Shown here: piece by piece, positions 1 through 8,990 of the stretch
How the letters are laid out: every line of letters begins with the position of its first letter
Position numbering within the stretch: the first letter of the stretch is position 1
From: G965261775 sp965261775
GTDB taxonomy: Bacteria; Pseudomonadota; Gammaproteobacteria; Eutrophobiales; Eutrophobiaceae
DNA length: 64,000 bases
Assembly: GCA_965261775.1 (NCBI GenBank)
Contig: OZ253477.1
Span: forward strand, 1,674,001-1,738,000
Direction of reading: 5' to 3'
The notes under the pieces: model-generated
Database searches by the model: none
Seen by the model: the letters and a program-made list of their open reading frames with translations, nothing else
Told to the model about the DNA's origin: nothing
Program-made: the position numbers and the translations under genes

Positions 1-2080
1 AGGCGAATTCGGAAAGCTTTTCCATTGCCTGACTAAATTTCTCCTGCGTTTCCGGCGCGGTTTCATGTACAGTCTGCAGGGTGTGTTCAAAGATGCTGGC
101 AACCAGCAGTTCTATCTGATATTGCGCCGTCCCTTCATTGGCGTATTTGGAGGAGACAACCTCGCCCTGTTCCGTGATCCGCATCTTGCCGTTAATGGAA
201 CCGGCGGGTTGCGCGGCAATGGCCAGACTGGTCGGTGCGCCACCGCGACTCACGGAACCGCCGCGACCGTGAAAAAAAGAGATCGGAATGCCGTGTTCCT
301 GCCCGACTCTGGTCAGGTTCACCTGAGCCTTGTGCAATTCCCAGTTGGCCGTTAGATAGCCTCCATCTTTATTTGAATCAGAGTAACCGATCATGACTTC
401 CTGTATGCCTGTATGCCGATCAACGGAACGTCTGACCACCGGAATCTTCAGTAATGCCTTCATGACACGGGGAGCGTGACGCAGGTCGTCAATCGTTTCA
501 AACAGCGGTAGAATGGGCAGGCGGCTATATTGGCGACCGCGCTCTCCACAAAACAAACCGCCATACTTCGCTAACAGATAGACCCCTAAAATGTCACTGA
601 CCGATCGGGCCATGCTTAGAATAAAATGCCCGAAGACTTCAGTCCCAAGTTGCTTCATCATCCCGGCGGACATCTTGAACAGTCCCAGCGTTGACTCCGC
701 TGTTTCGTCCAGGCTGGAAAATGTCGGCAAGCGACTCAGCGGCTTGTTTAATTCCGTCAGAATCCAGGTTTCCCAATCGGCGCTTTCCAAATCCGGCGGT
801 TCTTTTTCATGACCGTGTATCGCTTTATAAATCGCGCTCAGGGTATGATTGATCACCGTGGTATTTTCACGCAAGTCCAGTCGCGCCGTATGAAAACCGA
901 ATGCTTCGGCCTTTTGTAGCACAGGGGTCACCATGACATTGGCCAACTCCTTGCAGTTGCTTCGTCTCAAACCGGCGATGAGTTGTTTCAGATGCTTGAT
1001 AAATTCGGCGGCGTCAAGATAGCGAATGGCATTGAAATGGTCTGCTTCGGTTTGCAGGGTGCCGCGCAACTTAAATAACATACAGACGATGAACTGGCGG
1101 AACACCTCTCCCGGATTTCTTTCCGAAACGTGTTCAAGTTCATCAATGCCCCGCAATATTTTTTTGAGATCAGCATCAAATTTTGTTGATACCCTGACAC
1201 TGGTGCAGGAGATACTCAGTTTTTCTAACAAGTGCTGTAGTGATTCAATATAGTGCAGTAAAATCGCACGCCGGTTCTTCAGCAGGGTTTCTTTGGTAAC
1301 GGTGTTGGTAACCAGGGGGTTACCGTCGCGATCCCCCCCGATCCAGGAACCGAACTGAAAAAATGGCGGCACTGAAAAATCGGCTTTGGGATAATTGAGT
1401 TTTAATGCCCACTTCAGTTTTTCGTACGTTTCGGGGACACAGCCAAACAGGGATTGTTCAAAGAAATGCAGTCCCCAAGCGACTTCCTGCGACACAGAGG
1501 GTTTTTCCAGGCGCAATTCACCCGTCAGCCACAGCAGGTCAATTTCATTGCGTAAGGCATCGACAAATTTCCGCCGCTCACGCGATGTCCAGCGCGTCGC
1601 TTCAATTCGATATAACAGAACGTAAATGCGCCGATGGATTTCCAGCACCGTCACCCGTTTTGCCTCGGTGGGATGTGCAGTAACTGTAGGGCGTATGTGC
1701 GTCTTTTCCAGCAGTTTTCGGATATCATCGGCACTGATATTGGCGTCTTTTGCCTGTTTCAGTACGTTGGCGAAGGTCCCGGGGACGTTTTCCAGACCGT
1801 ATTCCTTCTCGGCGATACGGCGTCGGCGCATGGCGGTATTTTCTTCGGCGACGTTCAGAAGCTGGAACCAGATGCCCCATGCCTGCAACACACCCACCAA
1901 AAGGTCGTTGTCTCCGGGCGGGACCGGTTTCTTTCCGTCAAAATAAGGGAGTATTGCCTTTTTTCGGTGACGAATAACCTGTTTCAGTTGCTCGCTTAAA
2001 AGTTTAACAATCTCTTTCGCGTAACTGGCGGAAATTGAATCAATTGACCTTCCGTCAAATTCTATATTGCTCGTCAGCAT
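1..2080 (-). CDS. ppc: Phosphoenolpyruvate carboxylase, partial (C-terminus outside window)
   Basis: Carboxylates PEP to oxaloacetate; in the serine cycle this is the CO2-fixing step that supplies malate. About 693 N-terminal residues are visible from the ATG at 2080; the family is usually near 900, so roughly the last quarter lies beyond base 1. Family motifs read directly from the minus strand: VTAHPTEAKR with the catalytic His near residue 136, GGDRDGNP, GYSDSNKDGG, and the glycine-rich FHGRGGSVSRGG loop. The start is 12 bp after the hprA stop, so it is the last visible gene of the sgaA-mcl-mtkAB-hprA-ppc operon. An AGGG sits a few bases before the ATG. No frameshift was seen in the translated part. 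Identification is secure; coupling to the serine cycle is inferred from the operon. Confidence 0.96.
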   Translation of the reverse strand, partial: MLTSNIEFDGRSIDSISASYAKEIVKLLSEQLKQVIRHRKKAILPYFDGKKPVPPGDNDLLVGVLQAWGIWFQLLNVAEENTAMRRRRIAEKEYGLENVPGTFANVLKQAKDANISADDIRKLLEKTHIRPTVTAHPTEAKRVTVLEIHRRIYVLLYRIEATRWTSRERRKFVDALRNEIDLLWLTGELRLEKPSVSQEVAWGLHFFEQSLFGCVPETYEKLKWALKLNYPKADFSVPPFFQFGSWIGGDRDGNPLVTNTVTKETLLKNRRAILLHYIESLQHLLEKLSISCTSVRVSTKFDADLKKILRGIDELEHVSERNPGEVFRQFIVCMLFKLRGTLQTEADHFNAIRYLDAAEFIKHLKQLIAGLRRSNCKELANVMVTPVLQKAEAFGFHTARLDLRENTTVINHTLSAIYKAIHGHEKEPPDLESADWETWILTELNKPLSRLPTFSSLDETAESTLGLFKMSAGMMKQLGTEVFGHFILSMARSVSDILGVYLLAKYGGLFCGERGRQYSRLPILPLFETIDDLRHAPRVMKALLKIPVVRRSVDRHTGIQEVMIGYSDSNKDGGYLTANWELHKAQVNLTRVGQEHGIPISFFHGRGGSVSRGGAPTSLAIAAQPAGSINGKMRITEQGEVVSSKYANEGTAQYQIELLVASIFEHTLQTVHETAPETQEKFSQAMEKLSEFA

Positions 2081-2092
2081 AATGCCCTGGTT

Positions 2093-3067
2093 TTACGCGA
2101 CGCGGTCGCCGGCTTCTTTGCCGGAAAAGAACGCCTCGACGTTGGACAGCGCGCGTAGTCCCATGGCGACACGGGTTTCGGTCGTCGCACTGCCCAGATG
2201 TGGAGCCAACACCACGTTTTCCATCGCGAGCAGTGCTTCCGTTACCGTCGGTTCTTTGGCATAGACATCCAGACCGGCACCTGCTATCACGCCGTTTTTG
2301 AGTGCGTCAACCAACGCCACCTCATCCACCACATCCCCGCGTGCAGTGTTAATCAGAAAGGCATGGTCCTGCATCAGGGATAGACGTTCGGCATTGATCA
2401 AATTGGCATTTTCCTTGCCGCCCGGGCAATGTAGGGAGACAAAATCGGCATCTTTCAGGAGGTCCTCAATGGTATCGCAGCAGGTTGCCTTGAATTTTTC
2501 AATGGTCTCGTCAGCCGGAGGATAAGGGTCGTAGAAACTGATCTTCATATCAAAACCAAAATGCCCCTTTTGTGCAACAGCCTGGGCGATACGACCAAAA
2601 CCAATGCAACCCAGTTTTTTGCCGGTCACCTTTGTCGCCAGCATGTGGGTCGGACACCAGCCGGTCCACTTTTTACCCCGCACAAGACGTTCTCCCTCGC
2701 CGGTACGGCGGGCGACGTTCAGCATCAGTGCCATGGCAATATCGGCCGTGCAATCGGTCAGAACCTCTGGCGTGTTGGTCACGATCACACCAGCTTTCTT
2801 AGCCGCTTCAACATCAATATTGTCAAAACCGACGCCGAAGTTGGCTAAAATCTGGCAGCGGCGTGGCTCAACATTGAGAATATCCGCATCGATCCGAAGA
2901 TCCGATACTGTCGGGCATACCGCATCGGCGTCAAGCATGGCGGCTTTTAATTCTTCCGCCGACATTTTGTGATCATCTTCATTCATTACTGCATCAAACA
3001 ATTCGCGTGCTTTAGTCTCTGCCTGCGCTGGCCATTTGCGTGTCAATATCACCTTAGGTTTGCCCAC
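2093..3067 (-). CDS. hprA: Hydroxypyruvate reductase / glycerate dehydrogenase (D-2-hydroxyacid dehydrogenase family)
   Basis: Predicted to reduce hydroxypyruvate to D-glycerate with NAD(P)H, the step after serine-glyoxylate aminotransferase. The 324-residue protein has the two-part fold of the D-isomer-specific 2-hydroxyacid dehydrogenases: an NAD-binding glycine motif (GFGRIA, residues 156-161), and catalytic Arg243 (NTARGD), Glu272 (KEP) and His290 (APHLGSAT). It starts at GTG 3067 behind GGAGT. It lies 33 bp after mtkB and 12 bp before ppc on the same strand. Family membership is certain. The choice of hydroxypyruvate over glyoxylate, phosphoglycerate or other 2-ketoacids rests on the neighbours, because this superfamily is broad. 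Confidence 0.9.
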   Translation of the reverse strand: MGKPKVILTRKWPAQAETKARELFDAVMNEDDHKMSAEELKAAMLDADAVCPTVSDLRIDADILNVEPRRCQILANFGVGFDNIDVEAAKKAGVIVTNTPEVLTDCTADIAMALMLNVARRTGEGERLVRGKKWTGWCPTHMLATKVTGKKLGCIGFGRIAQAVAQKGHFGFDMKISFYDPYPPADETIEKFKATCCDTIEDLLKDADFVSLHCPGGKENANLINAERLSLMQDHAFLINTARGDVVDEVALVDALKNGVIAGAGLDVYAKEPTVTEALLAMENVVLAPHLGSATTETRVAMGLRALSNVEAFFSGKEAGDRVA

Positions 3068-3100
3068 AATTTTACTCCTGATTTTTTAAACAAGTTTTGC

Positions 3101-3991
3101 CTAAGTTATTCTGGTAAGGACGTTCTGCATGACTTCCGCGAACGATGACGGATTGGGAACAATGGTTACACCGCATTCCTGCAAAATCTCAACCTTTTCC
3201 GCCGCGCTTTCACCAATAGCGGAAATAATAGCACCGGCGTGTCCCATGCGTCTGCCTTTCGGTGCGGTTAGTCCGGCTACATAACCGACCACCGGTTTAG
3301 ACATATTTTCTTTTGCCCACATGGCCGCTTCCGCTTCCTGCGGGCCACCGATCTCGCCGATCATGATGACCGCTTTGGTTTCATCATCCTGTTCAAAGAT
3401 TTCAAGGTGATCTTTAAATGAACTGCCGTTTATCGGATCGCCGCCGATGCCAATGCTGGTGGAAACACCGATACCCACGGCCTTCATCTGTGATGCCGCT
3501 TCGTAACCCAGGGTGCCGGAACGACCGACCACACCGACATTGCCCTCCATATAGATATGTCCCGGCATAATGCCTAGCATACACTTGCCCGGACTGATTG
3601 AACCCGCACAGTTGGGACCGGTCAGGACCATTTTTTCATCAGCCTTGTAACGACGCATATAACGCTTGACGCGGATCATGTCCTGCGCGGGAATACCGTC
3701 GGTAATCGCAACGCAAAATCTGATCCCGGCATCCGCCGCCTCCATAATACTGTCGGCGGCAAACGGTGGCGGAACAAAAATGATGCTGGCGTCAGCGCCA
3801 GTCGCCGCCACCGCCTCTTTCATCGTGTTGAATACCGGTTTGTCCAGATGAGTCATCCCGCCCTTGCCGGGTGCGACACCGCCGACGATCCGGGTACCGT
3901 ATTTAAGCATATCAGCAGAATGAAAAGTGCCGGTTTGTCCGGTGAAACCTTGTACGACCACTTTGGTTTCTTTGGTTAAATGAATTGCCAT
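3101..3991 (-). CDS. mtkB: Malate-CoA ligase (malate thiokinase) subunit, SucD-like
   Basis: Nucleotide-phosphorylated subunit of an ADP-forming acyl-CoA synthetase. With MtkA it would make malyl-CoA from malate, CoA and ATP. The 296-residue protein aligns in pattern with succinyl-CoA synthetase alpha: N-terminal CoA-binding fold (VVVQGFTGQTGTFH), GPNCAGSISPGKC, GRSGTLGYEA, and the phosphohistidine loop GRRMGHAGA with His251. Start ATG 3991 follows a GGGGAAGAG ribosome site, 11 bp after mtkA. Sequence alone cannot fully separate malate from succinate ligases. The location between mcl and hprA argues strongly for malate thiokinase. Confidence 0.9.
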   Translation of the reverse strand: MAIHLTKETKVVVQGFTGQTGTFHSADMLKYGTRIVGGVAPGKGGMTHLDKPVFNTMKEAVAATGADASIIFVPPPFAADSIMEAADAGIRFCVAITDGIPAQDMIRVKRYMRRYKADEKMVLTGPNCAGSISPGKCMLGIMPGHIYMEGNVGVVGRSGTLGYEAASQMKAVGIGVSTSIGIGGDPINGSSFKDHLEIFEQDDETKAVIMIGEIGGPQEAEAAMWAKENMSKPVVGYVAGLTAPKGRRMGHAGAIISAIGESAAEKVEILQECGVTIVPNPSSFAEVMQNVLTRIT

Positions 3992-4002
3992 ATCTCTTCC
4001 CC

Positions 4003-5178
4003 TTATTTCCCGGTTGTTTTTTTCCAGTTCGTGACGGCTTTATCCGCGGCTTCCCTTAGCGTGTCGGCCATGATGATCGGTAACCCGCTTTCGCGTAGCA
4101 TATGCTGGCCTTTCTCTACATTGGTGCCCGACAACCGTACGATCAGAGGCACGTTAAGCTCAATGGATTTGATCGCCTCAATCACGCCTTCGGCAATCCA
4201 GTCGCAACGGTTAATCCCGGCAAAAATATTGACGAGGATACACTCGACATTGTCATCGGAGAGGACCAGATTAAATGCTTTGGTAGTGCGCTCCGGGGAT
4301 GCTCCACCGCCGATATCAAGGAAATTGGCGGGTTCGCCCCCAGCGTGCTTGATCATATCCATCGTTGCCATGGCCAAACCGGCACCATTGATAATGCAGC
4401 CGATATTGCCACTCAAGCAGACATAATTTAACCCCCGATCGGCTGCTTGCATTTCACGCGCATCTTCTTGGGATTTGTCTCGCAATTCCGAAATATTACT
4501 GTGTCGAAACAAGGCATTGTCGTCAAAGCCCATCTTGGCATCAACGGCGAGGATATTGCCTTCTTTGGTGATCACCAGCGGATTGATCTCAACCATCGTG
4601 GCGTCCAGATCGCGCATTGCGCGATAACAGCCTAGAACGATGGTGACAAACTGATTAACTTGTGCTTTGTCCATCCCAAGGCCAAAGGCAATTTCGCGTG
4701 CCTGGAACGGCTGCATACCCACCGCTGGTTCAACGGCGATTTTAATAATTGACTCCGGCTTTTCCACCGCGAGTTCCTCAATTTCCATACCGCCTTCAGC
4801 AGAGGCGATAACGGTTACGCTTTCTTTTGATCGATCCAGCACGAACGCCAGATAGATTTCGCGACCGATATTACAGGCGGCTTCTATATATAAACGATGG
4901 CAAATCTTGCCCTGCGCACCCGTCTGGTGTGTAATTAGTTTTTTACCCAATAATTCATTGGCCGCCGTATAGACCTCGTCTTCAGATTGACACACCTTGA
5001 TCCCGCCTGCCTTGCCGCGGGCGCCGGAGTGAATCTGTGCCTTGACGGCCCACGCGTTTCCGCCAATCTCTGTGGCGCGATATGCCGCCTGTTCGGGACT
5101 GTATGCCAAGCCGCCGGGGGCGATCAATACGCCATATTCAGAAAGAATCTCCTTTGCCTGATATTCATGGATATCCAT
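4003..5178 (-). CDS. mtkA: Malate-CoA ligase (malate thiokinase) ATP-grasp subunit, SucC-like
   Basis: ATP-grasp subunit partnering MtkB, forming malyl-CoA for cleavage by the adjacent malyl-CoA lyase. The 391-residue protein begins MDIHEYQAKEIL, the typical beta-subunit start, followed by the ATP-grasp segment (AVKAQIHSGARGKAGG), the Mg-binding MVEINPL near residue 205, and the C-terminal ligase domain (FLDIGGGASPE, NIFAGINRCDWIAEG). A strong AGGAGG ribosome site precedes ATG 5178. The gene is 40 bp after mcl and 11 bp before mtkB. As with mtkB, substrate choice is assigned from context; a succinyl-CoA synthetase beta subunit is the alternative. Confidence 0.9.
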   Translation of the reverse strand: MDIHEYQAKEILSEYGVLIAPGGLAYSPEQAAYRATEIGGNAWAVKAQIHSGARGKAGGIKVCQSEDEVYTAANELLGKKLITHQTGAQGKICHRLYIEAACNIGREIYLAFVLDRSKESVTVIASAEGGMEIEELAVEKPESIIKIAVEPAVGMQPFQAREIAFGLGMDKAQVNQFVTIVLGCYRAMRDLDATMVEINPLVITKEGNILAVDAKMGFDDNALFRHSNISELRDKSQEDAREMQAADRGLNYVCLSGNIGCIINGAGLAMATMDMIKHAGGEPANFLDIGGGASPERTTKAFNLVLSDDNVECILVNIFAGINRCDWIAEGVIEAIKSIELNVPLIVRLSGTNVEKGQHMLRESGLPIIMADTLREAADKAVTNWKKTTGK

Positions 5179-5218
5179 TGGAAAACCTCCTATGATATAC
5201 AGTTGCTAAAAAAAGACG

Positions 5219-6169
5219 CTATAATTTTGCGGCGATCTGATCCGCCTGTGCAATCACATTACGCGCCATACGTTCAGAGGCAATATCGATCATCTTGCCG
5301 TCTAGTTGCGCTGCGCCCTTGCCAGTCTTTGCCGCCTCTTCCAAGGCTTCCAAAACCCGTCGCGCCCTTGTCACTTCCGCTTCCGGCGGTGACATCACTT
5401 CATTTGCCAACGGGATCTGCTTTGGATGGATTGCCCACTTACCCTCATAACCCAAAGCCGCCACCCGTCGGGCTGCTTCGCGGAAGGCATCATCGTCGCT
5501 GAAATCGCCAAACGGACCGTCAATGGCGCGCAAGCCAAAGGCACGGCAGGCCGTCAGCATATTTACCTGCGCCGCATGCCATTGATCGGCCGGATTCCCG
5601 GCGCAGACATAATCGGGATTCAGACCGCCTATTACGGTGGTGCGGGAACGCAGACTAGCGGCATAATCGGCCACACCGAAATGCAGCGCTTCCAGCCGGG
5701 GACTAGCTTTTGCAATCGCCATAACGTTGGCGCCGCCCAGCGCTGTTTCAATCAGACATTCCAGACCGATTCTCTTTTTCAGGCCCATTGCGGTTTCAAT
5801 CTGGGTCACAAGCATATCGACCGCATAGACATCGGCGGCGACCCCGACCTTGGGGATCAGAATGGTATCAAGTTTATCGCCTGTCTGTTCAAGGATATCA
5901 ACCACATCGCGGTACATATAATGCGTATCCAGACCATTGATACGAACCGATATGGTTTTGCCGGTCCAGTCAATATCGTTCAGACCCGCGATAATATTCT
6001 TGCGCGCTTGTTCCTTATCATCGGGCACAACCGCATCTTCGCAATCCAGAAAGACGTAGTCGGCGTCACTTTTGGCGGCCTTTTCAAACATATTTGGATT
6101 GGAGCCCGGCACAGCCAGTTCGCTGCGCTGAAGACGCGGGCACGCCTGTTCGTATTGTGTGAAACTCAT
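5219..6169 (-). CDS. mcl: Malyl-CoA lyase (HpcH/HpaI aldolase family, CitE-like)
   Basis: Predicted to cleave malyl-CoA to acetyl-CoA and glyoxylate, the step that gives the serine cycle its C2 product and regenerates the amino acceptor. The 316-residue protein matches the family length. It shows LRRSEL-like PRLQRSELAVPGSNP at the N-terminus, the acidic metal site FLDCEDAV, SVRINGLDT, the IGLECLIETA metal-ligand region, and ALHFGVADYAASLRSR. Start ATG 6169 follows GGAGAAGC. It sits 20 bp after sgaA. The clustered malate thiokinase genes make malyl-CoA lyase much more likely than citrate lyase beta or beta-methylmalyl-CoA lyase, although dual activity on methylmalyl-CoA cannot be excluded. Confidence 0.93.
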   Translation of the reverse strand: MSFTQYEQACPRLQRSELAVPGSNPNMFEKAAKSDADYVFLDCEDAVVPDDKEQARKNIIAGLNDIDWTGKTISVRINGLDTHYMYRDVVDILEQTGDKLDTILIPKVGVAADVYAVDMLVTQIETAMGLKKRIGLECLIETALGGANVMAIAKASPRLEALHFGVADYAASLRSRTTVIGGLNPDYVCAGNPADQWHAAQVNMLTACRAFGLRAIDGPFGDFSDDDAFREAARRVAALGYEGKWAIHPKQIPLANEVMSPPEAEVTRARRVLEALEEAAKTGKGAAQLDGKMIDIASERMARNVIAQADQIAAKL

Positions 6170-6189
6170 AATGCTTCTCCGTTAAAGGG

Positions 6190-7374
6190 TCAGGTTTCAA
6201 TCCAGGGTTGCGCTGTCGTACGCAGATATTCCTGTGCCGCCGCGACTCCGCTACCCAGTACAATGGGGTAACCCAGATCTTTCATGGCCATCTCTGCGCC
6301 AGTGATCGGCGCCAGTATCATCAACTCGTTCATATCGCCGAGATGACCTATACGAAAAGCCTGCCCCGCAATCTTGCCAAGGCTGATGGAAAGCGCCAGG
6401 TTATAGTATTTGTAGGCATGACGAACGACTTCATTCCCGTCAAAACCTTCCGGCACTTTAACCGCCGTTACCGTATCCGAGTACCAGTTATCCGCTTTGG
6501 CAATCGGCGCCATGCCCCATGCCTCAATCGCCGCACGTACCGCACTTGCCATACGATTGTGACGGGTAAAGACATTGTCCAGCCCTTCTTCCAGCAGCAT
6601 ATTCACGGATTCGCGCAGACCGCGTAACAGATTCATCGGCGGTGTATAGGGAAAGAACCCCAGATCATTGGTTTTAATCTGATCATTCCAGTCGAAAAAG
6701 GTTTTTGGCAAATCGGAGTGTTCACGACAGGCTAACGCTTTTTCACTGGCACAAACGATGCCGAGACCAGTGGGTAACATAAGGCCTTTTTGCGAACCGG
6801 AGACACAGAGGTCAACACCCCATTCGTCCATGCGAAAGTCAATCGAGGCAACGGAACTGACGCCATCAACAAACAACAGTGCTGGATGATTACAAGCATC
6901 CAGCGCCTTTCGAACAGCAGCGATATCCGAAGTCACTCCAGTCGCCGTTTCATTTTGCGTCGCAAAGACGGCCCTGATCTTATGGGTTTTGTCCGCGTCA
7001 AGAATTTTGGCGTATTCTTCAACCGGCACACCTTTGCCCCATTCCACTTCCAGTGCCTGCACATCAAGCCCCCAGCGCTGACAAAGGTCAATCCACAGAT
7101 TGGAAAAATGACCGAAACCGGACATCAACACTTTGTCTCCAGCGCTCAGCGTATTTGATACAGCAGATTCCCAGCCGCCGGTACCGGACGCAGGAAATAT
7201 AAAAACACGACCTTTTTTGGTCTTGAAGATTTTTTTCATATCTTCATAGAGTGGTTGGGTGAACTTCGGTAAGTCCATCGCACGCATATCTTCTTGTTCA
7301 ATATTCATTACGTTTTGAATACGGCGAGGTACATTGGTCGGGCCGGGAATAAATAAAAAATTACGTCCGGGCAT
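6190..7374 (-). CDS. sgaA: Serine-glyoxylate aminotransferase
   Basis: PLP-dependent class V aminotransferase that moves the amino group of serine to glyoxylate, giving hydroxypyruvate and glycine. The 394-residue protein has the family N-terminus FIPGPTNVP, the cofactor pocket FPASGTGGWESA (around 60-72), FVDGVSSVASIDFRMDEW, and the Schiff-base lysine in SGSQKGLMLP (Lys196). ATG 7374 has a strong upstream GGAGGAGA at about 7382-7389, so this is the first gene of the operon. The promoter must lie in the 261 bp between it and metZ, where I could not pick a convincing -35/-10 pair. Alternatives within the family (alanine-glyoxylate or aspartate transaminases) are disfavoured by the operon. Confidence 0.93.
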   Translation of the reverse strand: MPGRNFLFIPGPTNVPRRIQNVMNIEQEDMRAMDLPKFTQPLYEDMKKIFKTKKGRVFIFPASGTGGWESAVSNTLSAGDKVLMSGFGHFSNLWIDLCQRWGLDVQALEVEWGKGVPVEEYAKILDADKTHKIRAVFATQNETATGVTSDIAAVRKALDACNHPALLFVDGVSSVASIDFRMDEWGVDLCVSGSQKGLMLPTGLGIVCASEKALACREHSDLPKTFFDWNDQIKTNDLGFFPYTPPMNLLRGLRESVNMLLEEGLDNVFTRHNRMASAVRAAIEAWGMAPIAKADNWYSDTVTAVKVPEGFDGNEVVRHAYKYYNLALSISLGKIAGQAFRIGHLGDMNELMILAPITGAEMAMKDLGYPIVLGSGVAAAQEYLRTTAQPWIET

Positions 7375-7635
7375 AATCGGTCTCCTCCATTTATTTAATA
7401 AATATAAATGCCTTATTCAATGAGAAAACAGGCAACGTTGCATAAGTGTGTTAGATGTTTTTCTCGCAAATTAATCGCCGCATAATGTTATGTGGTTTGC
7501 ACGGCGAATTCCTCGCGGGGCAATTTTAACTGTGCTGTGATGTCAACCAGGCACAGATATAAATCTGTCAGGCACCAGTATAATCGAAAACGATGAGTAA
7601 ATCCAGGTTGCTGTCGTTACTATCCGATGATCGGA

Positions 7636-8832
7636 TTACCGATGCACTTTGTCAAATGCCTGTTGCAAGTCATTAATCAGGTCGTCTGGCTTTTCCAGAC
7701 CCACGGAGAGACGGATCAAACCCTGCTTGATCCCGACCTGTTCCCGCTGTTCATCGCTCAGTTTATGATGGGTCGTAGTGGCCGGATGCGTAATGGTGCT
7801 CTTAGTGTCGCCGAGATTGGCCGTGATAGAAAACAGCCGGACGGCGTCAATAAATTGCCAGGCGGCGTCCTGCCCGCCTCGTATTTCAAAACTGATAATC
7901 CCGCCCGGTGCCTTTTGCTGGCGTCGGGCGAGTTCATATTGCGGATGAGATACCAAACCCGGATAATGTATCCTCTGCACAGCATCTTGTTTTTGCAACC
8001 ACTCGGCAATGCCCTGAGCGCGTTCGCAATGTGCCTGCATACGGATGGCAAGTGTCTCCAGACCTTTTAAAAAGACCCAGGCGTTGAAAGGGCTCATACT
8101 GACACCCCCCGTCCGTAATAAACCGTAAATATCTTCTGACAGTAGCGCCTCGCTACCAACGATCGCACCACCGATGCAACGACCCTGCCCATCCAGATAT
8201 TTGGTGGCCGAATGGATGACAATATCTGCGCCGAGGCTGAGGGGTAATTGCAGGGACGGTGTACAAAAGCAATTGTCCACCACCAGCAATGTGCCGTTGG
8301 CATGGGCTATATCAGCCAGTTTTTGGATATCTGCGATTTCCATCAGTGGATTTGAAGGTGTTTCCAGAAACAGTAGCCTCGTCTCTGGCCGTATTGTTTT
8401 TTCCCAGGCGACATAATCCGTCAAGTCAACGAAAGTGGTATGAATATCGTATTTGGGTAGTATTTTGGAAAACAGGTTAACCGTCGTTCCAAAAATATTC
8501 CGGGATGACAGAATGTGATCGCCAGACTTCAATAATCCCAATGTGGTGGCCAATATGGCACTCATCCCCGAAGATGTTGCGATGCAGCGTTCCCCCCCTT
8601 CCATTGCTGCCAGACGGCATTCAAAGGTACGCACGGTGGGATTGGTGAAGCGTGAATAAATATTGCCTGGGCTGTCGCCCGCGAATCTTGCCGCCGCCTC
8701 GGCAGCGCTGGAAAACACATAACTTGAGCTGGCAAAGATCAATTCACTGTGCTCGCCTTCCGGGCTGCGAATCTGTCCTGCGCGGACAGCCAGTGTCTCG
8801 GCGCCTAGGGATTGATCTTTAGAAAACGTCAT
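7636..8832 (-). CDS. metZ: O-succinylhomoserine sulfhydrylase
   Basis: PLP enzyme of the Cys/Met metabolism family, likely making homocysteine directly from O-succinylhomoserine and sulfide. The 398-residue protein has the family pattern: YSRFTNPTV, SSGMSAILAT, DNCFCTP, the PLP lysine in HSATKYLDGQGR (the extended DGQGR is typical of MetZ), and ANLGDTKSTITHPATTTH near the C-terminus. Start ATG 8832 lies behind AGAGGA at a rather long spacing. It is transcribed away from icd and is not part of the serine-cycle operon (261 bp gap). Cystathionine gamma-synthase or methionine gamma-lyase are close relatives, but the motif set favours MetZ. Confidence 0.9.
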   Translation of the reverse strand: MTFSKDQSLGAETLAVRAGQIRSPEGEHSELIFASSSYVFSSAAEAAARFAGDSPGNIYSRFTNPTVRTFECRLAAMEGGERCIATSSGMSAILATTLGLLKSGDHILSSRNIFGTTVNLFSKILPKYDIHTTFVDLTDYVAWEKTIRPETRLLFLETPSNPLMEIADIQKLADIAHANGTLLVVDNCFCTPSLQLPLSLGADIVIHSATKYLDGQGRCIGGAIVGSEALLSEDIYGLLRTGGVSMSPFNAWVFLKGLETLAIRMQAHCERAQGIAEWLQKQDAVQRIHYPGLVSHPQYELARRQQKAPGGIISFEIRGGQDAAWQFIDAVRLFSITANLGDTKSTITHPATTTHHKLSDEQREQVGIKQGLIRLSVGLEKPDDLINDLQQAFDKVHR

Positions 8833-8990
8833 CGTTTGTAGCGTCCTCTTTTAAGAATATCAATTTTTATTGGGAGTCGGTGTGGTTTGGCAAGACATAG
8901 AAAGTATATCCGCTTATGTCGATGAATTGAAGCGGCTTTATATAGCCGTTAAACTAACGGCTCTAACTAGATAATGCAGAGGATAAAAAT

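Noticed and set aside
7553..7568. Inverted repeat ACAGAT/ATCTGT upstream of sgaA
   Set aside because: Six-pair stem with no T-run and no known operator match; too weak to call a terminator or regulatory site.
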